Shown here piece after piece: positions 9,474-20,080 of a stretch of 64,000 nt of DNA (its first letter is position 1; each line of letters opens with the position of its first letter). A program made the translations under genes and the position numbers. The notes under the pieces are model-generated. The model saw nothing but the letters and a program-made list of their open reading frames with translations, was not told the DNA's origin and ran no database searches. Where the stretch lies: NCBI GenBank assembly GCA_032622095.1, contig CP136063.1, positions 29,016,987 through 29,080,986 on the forward strand, read 5' to 3'. This stretch comes from Siphonodentalium dalli. Taxonomy: Eukaryota > Mollusca > Scaphopoda > Gadilida > Siphonodentaliidae.

Positions 9474-10210
9474 CCCTTTACCCAACAAACCGGCCAAAAC
9501 CGGCCAAATAAATCTTCAACAGCCTAAAATATCTTCGGTCTGTCTCAATAGAACCATACAAATATGGATATCATTGGAACCGGCTCCTTGACCACATTGT
9601 GATAGTTACAGTTATGCCCTGTGCCAATGCATTCTCTTATATATGCGAGTCGACCATAGGTCGCCTCGCATATATAAGAGAATGCATTGGCCTAAAAATA
9701 ATCTTTTTTTAACACTTTTTACCATTTTTTCTTACATTCTTTAACAATTTTATAATTTTTAATGTGTTAAGCCAATGCATTCTCTTATATATGCGAGGCG
9801 ACCTACCGCTATTCTCAAAGTAATTGACCAGAAAAACGGGGTGATACCCCGGTCATGACCGCGGTGATACCGGTAATAAACGGTAGCGGTATCGCGACGG
9901 TCATGGCATGGAGTTACGGTATTGGGCGATAATGATACCGTGGTCTTTTAGCGGGCACCGCATTAATTTTGTTGAATACCGCGGTGATTTTCATGGAACT
10001 CTTTTAGGGGAGGTATTTACTCACACATACTTGTTCGCGTTAACAAGCGGTATCAGTACCGCGGTATTGGAGGATACCGCGGTATAGTACCGCCATATTA
10101 ACGGGGTGACACCACATTATTGGTGGTCAATTACTTTAAGTATAGCGGTATGGTCGACTCGCATATATAAGAGAATGCATTGGCACAGGGCCCTTCTGTT
10201 GGGTAAAGGG
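9474..10210. mobile_element. piggyBac-like MITE, copy 2, carrying a nested insertion
   Basis: TTAA flanks both ends (9470-9473, 10211-10214). The ends are CCCTTTACCCAACA and TGTTGGGTAAAGGG. It contains two long hairpins of the GCCAATGCATTCTCTTATAT type, one near 9621-9692, the other split by a nested element at 9806-10148. Without the insert its length is about 394 bp, matching copy 3 (13649-14040), of which it is the reverse complement. Confidence 0.85.
9806..10148. mobile_element. TA-flanked TIR element nested at the apex of a MITE hairpin
   Basis: The ends are CCGCTATTCTCAAAGTAATT and AATTACTTTAAGTATAGCGG, inverted with three differences, each bordered by TA (9804-9805 and 10149-10150). 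The TA lies at the exact centre of the host hairpin (GACC-TA-TGGTC). The interior is rich in GGTAT/ATACC and CCGCGG palindromes. A second, more diverged copy is at 46039-46340. The TA duplication suggests a Tc1/mariner-type MITE. Confidence 0.85.
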
Positions 10211-10214
10211 TTAA

Positions 10215-11188
10215 GTATATAACTGCGACTTACAAGTAATTAACAAACAAACATTTGGAGATGACCAATTTTCATTTCATCACGACAGAGTTATTATTGC
10301 TAATTTCAATAACACGCATATTGATCTACTTTATTATTGGATATGGTCAACACATTTTGCTGGTATAATCATAATATCAATACAATTTCTGGTACAATGG
10401 GAAAACTTCAGATAACTTATTTCTTCCGACTCTATCGTTTTATACCACATATATGCTACTTTATAAAGAACAAGGAGAGAGAGACCAAATTTTAGATTAA
10501 ATTCATCAATATATAATCACACACGTAAAATTTCTATAATTCAGATTTCACAATGAAATGTTTTACCCCGGGTGAAAAAGGAATTTGGTAGGGGTCACTC
10601 CCACTGGTGTATATACGTTTCTGTTTCTGGTCAAAAAGGGGCATTGCATGCAATTGACTTAATTTATCGATGAGGGAGGTATCACCATATACAGTAAGTT
10701 TAGTTAAAGGGACACCAGGCCATTCGACGTGGGTTCAAACGAAATAAAGTTTATAAAAGTCTGAGATAAGTATTTCGAGGTATACATGTAACACCAGACA
10801 TCAGCAATTTATCCAGATAACTCTACATACTCTACAGTTCAGTGCCTATAGACTTCTATGTTTGTTTGCACATCATGAACCACTGCGAATGTGTCGGGTC
10901 CCTTTAAAATATTTTGTCATTTAGTCAATAGAGTTATCGCTCCTCCTACACACCGTGGACTCCTTATTCGTCCGACTTAAAGTTATGCTCTGTAAATTAT
11001 GAGGAGGAATGAATTTGTTAATCGAACCAATTAGGGAAGTGACGCACGTTCCAAATTAGTTGACAGTAAAGAGGGGATCAATCTGCATTTTATACAGAAC
11101 GGTTTAAATTTTGTCTCACGCTAGAGACAATTAATACATGGTGATATACACCATTGTTTGATGGGGGAGGGGGTCCACCTCCAAACAT
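10215..11188. other. no recognisable gene
   Basis: AT-rich, no element ends seen. The right part is probably the 3' untranslated region or downstream flank of the minus-strand gene ending at 11189. Confidence 0.45.
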
Positions 11189-11271
11189 TTAGTATAATCT
11201 TGCTCTTCTTTTCTTGGCATCGCCTCCAAACAGCTCTCGAGACCTCAAAACCTCCATTCGCTGTATCATCT
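11189..11271 (-). CDS. Last exon of the 11-15 kb gene
   Basis: Acceptor TTTTTCATTCAG precedes 11271. The frame gives 26 residues after the split codon, rich in charged residues (MEVLRSRELFGGDAKKRRAR), then TAA at 11191-11189. Using the other frame would give a much less protein-like extension. Confidence 0.5.
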
Positions 11272-14200
11272 CTGAATGAAAAATAAATAATGTTAGTACA
11301 TTGTTTTAATACAAAATTGCAAGTAGACTGATGAGCATTAATATATAGTTTGACAAGGTTTATTTTGGGAGTATGATTCAGCTGAATCTTATAGACAGAT
11401 TTTCTTCTTATGTACATATCATAGGTATTCATGCCATATCTACAAGATTGAACGCCCATTAGTAAACCAAGCCATGTTCTGATAGAGTACGTATGCAAAA
11501 CACTCAACACAGGGGAGAACAGTAAATGAACTTTCATTAAAATTACCCAATATAGCGCTCGCAAATACTCCACACTTTGATTTCGATGTTGAATGTTATC
11601 GTTAATCAATTGCGCACCAAAACCATTGCCACATGATGTGTTGAGTATCGAACATTCGTTAATTCTTACCATCATCATTCTACATATATTACTATTTGCC
11701 ATCATTTTACTGTATGTTTATTCTTGGGGAAACATCAATATTTGGTAAAATTTATTTCTAAATTGAACCTAGAACTAAGGCCATAAATTAGCCACATTAC
11801 CTACCTAGCTTAGCCGCCACAATGACATCCATCGATATCAGAAGGCATGATCTGGAAACTCTGGCTCTTCTGTCCATATTACTTCTGTCACTGCCAAATC
11901 TGTGCACTGTTGATGTTGAATGGCTTCGGAGAGTCCTTCGTAACATGGCTCGTGGCATCGCCAGATGGGACGCCATACTCGCCACGTGCATTACTAATCC
12001 CCATGGAGTCAGGGTGAGAAATGGTGAAACCTGTGAATTAGAAAGAAAACACTGTTAGACTTTTGTCTCTTCATATGAAACTTACTGTGTTACAAATTTA
12101 CTGGTACATGTTTAGTCATATGCATATGGAGATATTGGTAGATCTAGCCAATATGAGAATATATGTATACAAATGTTGAAAATCAGATTAGTAAGTACTA
12201 TCTATTGTCCATTGTTCTTGTTGTAAATCAAACTTTTTGTATTTATTTTAAATTAGTGTAAAAATGATAATATGGAGTACCTAACTCTGCTGGAAAAAAC
12301 ATGTATATTGAATATATGGATGTTTATTGGGGGAAACCGATTATTTCAATGATATTTTCATTAACTGGGATCCAAAACCCAACTGCACCTTAATGGTACT
12401 CAATCTGATAAAACTCCTCTCAATTACTATTTCAATGGCTTCGGTGGTCAAAAATATTCGATTCGAGTCAAGGAAGTCACCCATCAAAGCTCAGATTTGT
12501 TAGATATCGATTTTAGAAATATATTATTTTTCATTATCGGGAATTCTTTCTGGCCCAGAAGACAGTCAAAATTGCGTACCCTGATTATAGAGTTATCCAT
12601 CCTTGTCTGTTTGAATAGAGTTTCGGCGTAAAATCTCGAGCAGGTTACCAAATTGACCGCAGTTATTAGTACTCATCTCGAGCAATTAACAAATTTCAAA
12701 AATCAATATCTAATAACTCTGAGCTTTGTTTAATGGGTTCCTCGACTCGAATAAAATATTTTTTACCCCCGAAGCCAAAGAAATAGTAATATCGGACCCT
12801 CTGATCGGATTGTTGTTGTTGGAATCTGTTGAGATGGGGATCCTCTTTTCGGATTGAGTACCTTTAAGCATATGTGCATATTTAATAAGCGAACAATTGG
12901 CGATGGTCCCTTGTGCATAGACATCATTGATGATCTCTACTGGAAACAAAATAATTGACATTTAATAGACAATTTCGATTAACCGCAATAACTTACGGAA
13001 TCTCCAATTGTGCTTGAGCCCAATGAGAATATATTATGGTGGGTTATTCCCACATTCAAGCTGTTGGTGTCATTCTTGTTATTTTGCTAGCGAAGTGGTA
13101 GAGCCTTCAATACCACTCAGGACAGTGGGTGTTTCCCTCAATTAATTGAATTTTGAAAAATTTTTAATACTTACTTGAGCTGGTGGATCTTCTCTTTTAA
13201 TAGTTGTTGCACATCCTGAAAACAAAGTTAGACTGTTATAGCCATGTGTGACACTATAAATTTATAGACAATATTCCTTTTAGTTTGGAAGAAATATAAT
13301 ATTTTATTGGATTTTAATACATTTTATGTGGCATTGCCTTATCATGTAGCTAATTGAGGCCTGTATGGGAGAAACAGTCAATAACAATGCCCATGGAAAT
13401 TTGGAAAATTAGGGTAATCTTGGTTTTATGAGAGCATTACAGGCAGTTCAATCTTTGTATTCCAAAATCCTATAAATGTACTATTTATTTATCGTTCTCA
13501 CCTCTCCTCGCCATTTCAACATGACGATGTGTTATCAGCAGGCAGGGTTCCAGTCGTAGCGATGTGTTATCAGCAGGCAGGGTTCCAGTCGTAGCGTATT
13601 GAATTTCGCCATATGTTCTGTTGATAATGCTGCCAGATCTGTATTTAACCCTTTACCCAATAGAACGGCCCTGTGCCAATGCATTCTCTTATATATGCGA
13701 GTCGACCATAGGTCGCCTCGCATATATAAGAGAATGCATTGGCTTAACACATTAAAAATTATAAAATTGTTAAAGAATGTAAGAAAAAATGGTAAAAAGT
13801 GTTAAAAAAATAATTTTTTTAGGCCAATGCATTCTCTTATATATGCGAGGCGACCTATGGTCGACTCGCATATATAAGAGAATGCATTGGCACAGGGCAT
13901 AACTGTAACTATCACACTGTGGTCAAGGAGCCGGTTCCAATGATATCCATATGTGTATGGTTCTATTGAGGCAGACCGAAGATATTTTAGGCTGTTGAAG
14001 CTTTATTTGGCCGGTTTTGGCCGGTTTGTTGGGTAAAGGGTTAAGGACCAGCTTGATCTTTCGATCAGGTCGGCTGTTCGACCTACATGGACCAACAGGC
14101 CATCACCTACAAGCTGTACGCAGGATGATACCTGTGAATGATAAGAATACTAAATAAATAATTGATCTCTCATAATACGTACTACGTGTAATTATTTACT

Positions 14201-15541
14201 TATAGAATTTCAATTTGTACAATGACGCTTTCACTACAAAATGTTTTTATTGAATTGAGCAGCATTAGTTAATGTGACATCTCATGGACAGATAATTTAA
14301 TGATGCATGTTATTAATGGAACATTTGCATTAATTAATATTGGTGATGTGAGTAGAAATCATGTATATATGGTAGTATTATATACCTGGTGATGTTTGTA
14401 TTAAAACAGGGAAGGATTATACATAAGATGTCTTATTCATTTGTATTATATTTTCTGGCACTCTCACCAATTTCAAAATTGGCAAAAACAAATTATTGAT
14501 AATGACTTAGGCCAAACAAAAAAAGTATTTTGATTCTCGGGCAATTTTTTTTGAGAATCGATGAGGGAGCGAGGGTTTTATTTTTATTTTTTATTTTTGT
14601 TACGGGTTATTATACCTTCCCAGGTTAAGAAAATGTAAGGAGAACATTGTTTTGTATAAACTATTGTATTCCACTATAAAGAATTACAAATTATCACATT
14701 TAGATTTGATGTACGGGTAGTACATCAAATCTAAATAAAGAATGACATAAATATGACATTGTACTATCCTACATCATATTGCCTATTATAGGATTTACCA
14801 GAATGATATATATATACAATGTATATTTCAAATTACTATTGTTGATATATTTGAAATATGTATGTACCTTTTATAGTATATATCTATTTATATCTATCTA
14901 TATACTTTAATATTTATCCATCTATAATATAGTAGCTATACATGCTAGCCATAAAAACTTCAAATATTATTATATTAAACCAGCAAACACATCGCCAATA
15001 CTTGGGGTTTGGGCAGCTTGTGGTGACAATATACCTGGTAGTTATCGTTGCCTAGCGTCTGTTTTTTGAATACTAACACATACACCATTGTATGTCTATA
15101 ATATTCGATGTTTGAAACAAATAATTTATGTTTTCAAGTTTCTTATTTTCGTGTTATCATTTGACAGCTTCGGTCAAATTGAAATTCGTAATAAAATGGT
15201 TCAACGAGGGCCATTTTTCCAGACGAGGCTATGCCCGAGAATCAAAACCCTTTTTTTTTTTGGCCTTATTCATTGATAATTATTGAAATGACAATTATAA
15301 ATTATGTCTTAATTTACTATGGTACCATATAAGATCTTAGCACAGTGTTAACAGTGTTACCCCACCCCCACACCACCACAGAACTTGTGAAATGAAATGC
15401 AGGTAGTCTGATAACACTTACAGCCTGTTGATGCTGCTCCACCAATGCTAGCATATCACGAACAGGTGAGCATAAACTCGGAAGAAAGGGTGAACCCATT
15501 AGTGTAGTTATAAGACGATCGTTGTGATTCTCCCGGTCCAT
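11189..15541 (-). CDS. Small spliced gene, coiled-coil-like protein, unidentified
   Basis: Exons on the minus strand with good GT-AG sites: 15541-15422 (ATG directly after an acceptor CAG-GA; 40 codons starting MDRENHNDRLITTLMGSPFL and ending VEQHQQA), 13215-13175 (DVQQLLKEKIHQL, phase 0 to 2), a possible exon 12030-11805, and a last exon 11271-11189 ending EMIQRMEVLRSRELFGGDAK, KRRARLY and TAA. The joins 1-2 and (third to last) agree in phase, but exon 2 to exon 3 does not, so an exon is missing, mis-bounded, or the gene is damaged. The product would be a short, leucine- and glutamine-rich, partly helical protein with a basic C-terminus. I do not recognise the family. Two TTAA-type MITEs lie in its introns. 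Confidence 0.5.
11805..12030 (-). CDS. Possible exon of the 11-15 kb gene (frame uncertain)
   Basis: Acceptor TTCTAATTCACAG precedes 12030, and donor CTAG-GTAGGT follows 11805. One frame is open through the whole exon and joins the last exon in phase 1. A second frame reads FTISHPDSMGISNARGEYGV and further before a stop and looks more protein-like, so either this is an alternative end or there is a frameshift. The opposite strand also has an open frame from 11822 with a good start context. Confidence 0.35.
12394..12863. mobile_element. TIR element with about 135-bp inverted arms and TTAA flanks
   Basis: TTAA is at 12390-12393 and 12864-12867. The ends are TGGTACTCAATC and its inverse GATTGAGTACC. 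The left arm (to about 12520) recurs inverted in the right arm (from about 12690), with shared blocks such as CAAAGCTCAGA and GAAATTACTATTTC-like words. The right arm has extra sequence. No coding capacity. TTAA targeting suggests piggyBac or Kolobok relationship. Confidence 0.7.
13175..13215 (-). CDS. Exon 2 of the 11-15 kb gene
   Basis: A 41-nt exon between TTTGTTTTCAG and GTAAGTATT, encoding DVQQLLKEKIHQL plus two bases. Phase matches the preceding exon. Confidence 0.5.
13524..13595. repeat. 36-bp direct repeat, 2 copies
   Basis: CGATGTGTTATCAGCAGGCA and following bases occur at 13524 and 13560, apparently identical. Confidence 0.9.
13649..14040. mobile_element. piggyBac-like MITE, copy 3
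   Basis: TTAA at 13645-13648 and 14041-14044; ends CCCTTTACCC and GGGTAAAGGG. Intact double-hairpin structure: two palindromes of the GCCAATGCATTCTCTTATAT family separated by an A/T stretch, with GGCCGGTTTTGGCCGG near one end. It is the reverse-complement orientation of copy 2 and lacks the nested insertion. Confidence 0.85.
14045..15421. other. intron-like AT-rich stretch
   Basis: No supported exon. Apart from the short palindrome at 14698-14736 I see only AT-rich and TA-rich sequence (14800-14950). Confidence 0.45.
14698..14736. repeat. Perfect 17-bp inverted repeat with 5-nt loop
   Basis: ATTTAGATTTGATGTAC at 14698-14714 is followed by GGGTA and then its exact inverse at 14720-14736. Confidence 0.85.
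15422..15541 (-). CDS. First coding exon of the 11-15 kb gene
   Basis: ATG 15541-15539 follows a TTTTCCAG-GA acceptor, so an upstream untranslated exon is likely. It encodes 40 residues (MDRENHNDRLITTLMGSPFL, then PSLCSPVRDMLALVEQHQQA) and ends at donor GTAAGT in phase 0. Confidence 0.5.
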
Positions 15542-15857
15542 TCCTGGAAAATTAGAGAAAATATTGTAGAAATGAAAGCTAGGAAATGTCAGTTATGATA
15601 AGTTACTGATAAGTTATTTTAAAGAATTTTTTTAATTGAGCCTAGGCCTATTAATTGCTATTGTTGGTTTAAACATATTTTATTGCCATATAATATATAC
15701 ATATATATATACAACAATTGGGATTGGGACACAAATGCCCACACTTAGTGATTGTTTAATTGCAAAATGAATGTTGACATGAATTAAATCTAGTTGAGGA
15801 AATTGCACAGTAATGAGAACAATCATGATGAAAACTTTTGTTCCATATACTATATAT

Positions 15858-16349
15858 GTATGGGATGCCAAATTTATATTTAATAAATAATTGAGCTTAA
15901 GCGCAATAAGGAAAAATCTAATTGCGCTTAAGCACAATAAGGAAATTCCTTATTGCGCTTAAGTTCGATACAAATATTCCTTATTGTGTATAAACGTAAT
16001 AAGCATTAAAAATAATTGCGATTAAGCACAATAAGAATATTTATTAATTTACTTAAGCACAACAAGAGCTAATTGTGCTTAAGTGCAGTAAGGAATATTA
16101 TAAAGCACAACAAGAGCTTAAGCGCAATAAGGAATATTATATAAACTCCCTATAATTCAAATGATGTAGTCCATTGGTGGAGTTTATTGATCACACAGTG
16201 ACGGTCCACGTGTAGGGCTACTTCTGGGCTAGTCAGATTCCATCAGAATATATCCCTGTTAACAGGCAAATATAGGATAATTCTACTATTTGCAGAGGGG
16301 TGATCTCACGAGGTAGATATTTATTGCGCTTAATGAGGCATCCCATATA
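15858..16349. mobile_element. Foldback-like element with CTTAAGCGCAATAAGGAA repeats
   Basis: The ends TATGGGATGCC and GGCATCCCATA are inverted, within TATATATG-type flanks. Inside, 15890-16140 holds about nine units of GCTTAAGCGCAATAAGGAAT in both orientations, and the right end again has TTATTGCGCTTAA. This is the layout of a foldback or subterminal-repeat MITE. No coding capacity. Confidence 0.7.
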
Positions 16350-16605
16350 TATGTAGAACCAGGTAGAACTGTCATATTTTGTCAAGTGTTGTTAATGGCA
16401 GAGATTCTATTTTTTTTTTGTAAAATGAAGTTACGCTAACAAAGCTTTAAAAAAAAACTTGCAGTCATCATATACATACAATGAATAATTTAAAGGTGTA
16501 CTTACTGTTTGACGAAAAAAGCCTTCACACAAAACAATAGAATATGGAATCACACGTATATTATTTGAATGATTTGTGGTATGATTTGAATTTAGTTTTT
16601 TTTAA

Positions 16606-16705
16606 GGCAGGTCATTGGGGGGCTAACCCCGGGATGGTCGAAAGGGCCGATGGGCCCTCTCCTTCACCCCTCATGTTATTGACTTTATTTAGAAGCTAAA
16701 AAAAG
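16606..16705 (-). repeat. 3' end of a retroelement with a conserved hairpin
   Basis: On the minus strand AATAAA is followed by ATGAGGGGTGAAGGAG, then a hairpin AGGGCC-CATC-GGCCCT, then CCATCCCGGGGTTAGCC. The same layout is at 21128-21240, where the hairpin is AGGACC-ATTC-GGTCCT. It is probably the 3' untranslated end belonging to the ORF at 16735-17542. Confidence 0.6.
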
Positions 16706-16734
16706 AAAAGCATTTAGGGATGTTAATCATTTTT

Positions 16735-17542
16735 TCTTTTTCCTTCTTTTCTTCGGATTTGATTTTTCCGTCGAAGATGGTGGAGATGTCAGGTTTTTTT
16801 GTTGTTGAAATTGTTGGACTCGTTGTTCTAGTCCTTTTTGTCCTCTTCTATATTCTTCAAATTCTCTATTTTTCTCTTCTTGTTCGGCCATTAAGCTGTT
16901 GATGTTTAATTCTCTGTTCTCTATGTTCTCTCATGTGGTGTTGTATAACATCTTCGAGAGGAGCAGGGGGTGTTGCTTCCTGCTCCTCTTCCGCGATGCT
17001 GTCGGGGGACACCGGAGGTCTCGGTGTCGCTGGATTATAGTCCTCCGCAGCATCCGGGCCAGGAGACGGTGGTAGTGGTGGCAGGGTCTCCATTAACCCC
17101 ACAAAGTCAGAGACAGGGACGGCCGGGGTGACATCGGCGTTCCTGTCATCTCCGCTGCTGGTGGATTCAGGTACGTCGACAGAGGGCTGCTGTTGTTGCT
17201 CCGAGGCCAGGTGGGAGGTAGCTGGGCGTCTCTCAGCCTTCCTCTTGATCCACCTGGCCTTCCTGTTGGCGTCACCGCGGCGGCGCGATGGTGTCTTTCT
17301 CTTTGGCTTTTTCCTCTTTCTCTTGGTGGTCGCCCCTCCAGTGGTGGTCTGTTGCTGGTGGGTTCCAGCATCCGGGTTACCTCCAACAGAGGGTCCTGAA
17401 AGGACCGTGATGGCGTAACCCGGAATTCCAGAAAAAGCTCCACGTGGCTACCCGACCTGCGTAAATTCCAGGCCAGGCAGGGATCCACGTGGAGTGAGCT
17501 GAGTGCGTGTCTGACTTCGGCGGGGATTAAAGACGAATCCAT
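16735..17542 (-). pseudogene. Retroelement ORF1-like protein, frameshifted
   Basis: The minus-strand start at 17542 reads MDSSLIPAEVRHALSSLHVD and so on. After about 17395 the coding signal moves to a second frame, which reads through a lysine/arginine block (TTKRKRKKPKRK), glutamine and proline/serine-rich segments (METLPPLPPSPGPDAAED), and after about 16880 to a third frame (EFEEYRRGQKGLEQRVQQF) ending at TGA near 16735. A basic, low-complexity, nucleic-acid-binding-like protein followed closely by a 3' hairpin end suggests ORF1 of a non-LTR or related retroelement. No reverse transcriptase follows. GC content is much higher than around it, as expected for a recently arrived element. I cannot name the clade. 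Confidence 0.5.
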
Positions 17543-18177
17543 TGTCAGGCCGAAGTCAGTAATCCGATCGCTGAGCGAGCTAGCTACGTCCTGGTGCGCT
17601 CAATCCAGAACGTCCTCTCTCGTCAGCGGTCGGAACACGAGTGAGAAATGGCTGATTTGAATCTGAACACTATCACACATTTATACTATCTTTGCTGTTA
17701 AAGAGCTCAGACTAATTCTCTGATTGGCCACTGTGAGTAAATCTCTGCACCAATGACTGCTAGCAACGATTGTTTGTTTTGTCTGTTATGATTCACCCAC
17801 CAATCATCTTGCTAAACGAAACCAGCACAATACAACAAGCATTTCATTGGTTGGTTGTTATCACTGGTGTGTAGTCATTGGACAGTGTCCTTTCCCGTTG
17901 TTACCGATCCAAGCTGTCGTTCTGCTAAACAAATTTCAAAAATATATAAACAACCCAAAAAAATATGACAAACAAAAAGAAATAACAGAAAAAAAAACAT
18001 TCATGTCTAGATTATTTTGTTTACCACTCATGTGTTGTGTAAATGTCATACCATTTCACAACCCCAAAAATATCCAACAGTGGGTCGTAGGAAAGGGCAT
18101 ACTGCCATTCCAATCCCACCCCCGGGATCCCCTCCCCAAATTCCCAATAAAGAAAAAACATGACAAAAAAAAAACGA
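17543..18177. other. possible 5' untranslated region of the retroelement, then unassigned sequence
   Basis: 17543-17640 is still GC-rich and probably belongs to the 5' end of the retroelement. From there to 18177 I see no feature, only A-rich runs. Confidence 0.4.
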
Positions 18178-18184
18178 CATCAAG

Positions 18185-19574
18185 CAGGGTTTCCGCCAGG
18201 CCGGCTGCGGGTCCGTCACACGGACCCATTCCCCTCGCAGATGATCTGTTTGATTCATGCATGTACCAAATGTCAGTAGCAATATGTCGTAAACAAATTT
18301 TGGCTGCAACGGGAGTTCGGGGGTTAAACAGAATACTGGTGAAAAAGCGGGTCAAATAGCGACATTAGATACAGCGTAATACATGTCGCTGTAACATCAA
18401 AGAATGCCGGACTGTTGAGTATGGATGTTTTTGTGCACGGGATTCCATGGATGAAACTACTCAGACTCGAAGACCCCGTCCTATCGTACAATTACATAAT
18501 TTGATCAAAGAACACCCAATTGCTGAGTCGGGACATTTTTATGCACGGGATTTTCGTGGATGAAACTACTCAATGTTGATCATTTATCTTATTGCTGTAT
18601 TATCATTTGTTTTGAGTTCGATGTCAGTGAAGTTCCTGAAAAAAACATGTGATTCTCTACGTGTGTTGATTATTATGCGTATATTGCCATGCATACTCAA
18701 CAAAATCCCGAAGTGATTTATTTCACAATAATACGGAACCTGTCCTGTCTTTATAGTGCGAATTCATAGTGACAACACCATTCATTTGAGCCATATTACA
18801 CGCATGGAGGATAAACACAAACACATACCCCCCTCCCCCCCCCCCATATGGAGATAAAGTCAAAGTACAGTCAATAATAGTGTGGTTGTCCCGCCTGGGT
18901 CCCCAAGCACAATCAACGACGCACATGTTCACATTTCCAGCCGAAACTCAATTATATTTTATAAAACGTTGGCCTATACAGACTATTGAACAAGCTACGC
19001 GTTCCGAGTGAAAGACTTCGCTACCATTCGTATTTCGCCGCTATAAAAATATACTCCAGACAAACCCTGCAGTATGACGTCACAGCGCACAAAGAGTTTT
19101 ACGATTGACAGAATACATGTACATAATCCTGTCAGTTTAATTTCCACGGACGCTACCTGAAATTCTAAAAAATAATTTATTCAATTCTCCTTGCGTGGTA
19201 TTATTGGTCAATGCGTAGATGCCTTTTAGTGTTTATATTCATTATATCTTATTGTAAGTTATAAATGTGTAAACACTGTAACTCGTAGCTCGTTATTTAT
19301 AGAGTATTCAATCAGACGGCAGTCTTATACGTACGTAATTACATGATTAATTATTTGTATACCATCAACAGAATTAATGCACCCACAGAAATGATCGACT
19401 TGCATAATATATGTAGCTTTGGATTGCTTTGTGGGACACTCAGGTGCAAGGAAATGGCTACTTTTAAGTGTCAAATAACAAAATTTTCGCCTGACAGAAC
19501 GAACCATGGTCGTCCCGTCGCGTTATGTGTTTCTCCAATACGGACTCATTTATTTCCCCCTGGCGGAAACCCTG
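18185..19574. mobile_element. hAT-like non-autonomous element, 1.39 kb
   Basis: The ends are CAGGGTTTCCGCCAGG and its exact inverse CCTGGCGGAAACCCTG, with the CAGGG...CCCTG form typical of hAT elements. The direct repeat CATCAAG is immediately outside both ends (18178-18184 and 19575-19581), one base short of the usual 8-bp duplication. The interior has no transposase; it includes a 47-bp direct repeat at 18417 and 18526 (GCACGGGATT...GATGAAACTACTCA). Confidence 0.8.
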
Positions 19575-19635
19575 CATCAAGATATACAGACAGTTTGATC
19601 CAAGGAATGGAAAGTGTCCTGAAAACTTGTTTTAC

Positions 19636-19805
19636 CAGGACCTCTGCGCGACTAAACAGTCGCAAATTTAGAGGCCATGCGGGCAAGCCGTGAAAGAAGC
19701 CAACAGTAACAACATATCACACCACTAAAAGGTCAACCACCATCCAAAAGAATTAAAAAGAAAAAGATATTAACTTTTGTAAAATATGTTATGTCTTTTT
19801 TTATA
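19636..19805. repeat. 170-bp direct repeat, first copy
   Basis: Starting CAGGACCTCTGCGCGACTAA and ending TATGTCTTTTTTTATA; almost identical to 20081-20250, 445 bp downstream. It is a recent local duplication or the shared part of two elements. Confidence 0.85.
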
Positions 19806-20080
19806 TATATATATCTTTAATTCCTCCTTAATAGAAGATCATATAATATACAATATATCATTGAAACAAATTAAAGAAATATAAGCAAAGTGAACAACCC
19901 ATAACCCAAAAGTGTTGTAGAACAAAAATACGGAAATGAAGACAAAAGCACCCCATCACATATATGCTAGACAGTCATCCTTAACCGCACAACGTGTACA
20001 GTCGCGCCATACCAACACAAAACCACATTCGAGCACAGTCACGCCAATTAGGTCAAAATAGAGACATTACCTTAACATAA

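Noticed and set aside
11121-11705. 194-codon minus-strand open frame
   Set aside because: Most of it lies upstream of a clear acceptor at 11272; the exon is better read in another frame ending at 11189.
17128-17418. Hydrophobic plus-strand open frames (FLLASPRRRDGV, LFLLVVAPPVV)
   Set aside because: Antisense shadow of the GC-rich ORF1-like protein.
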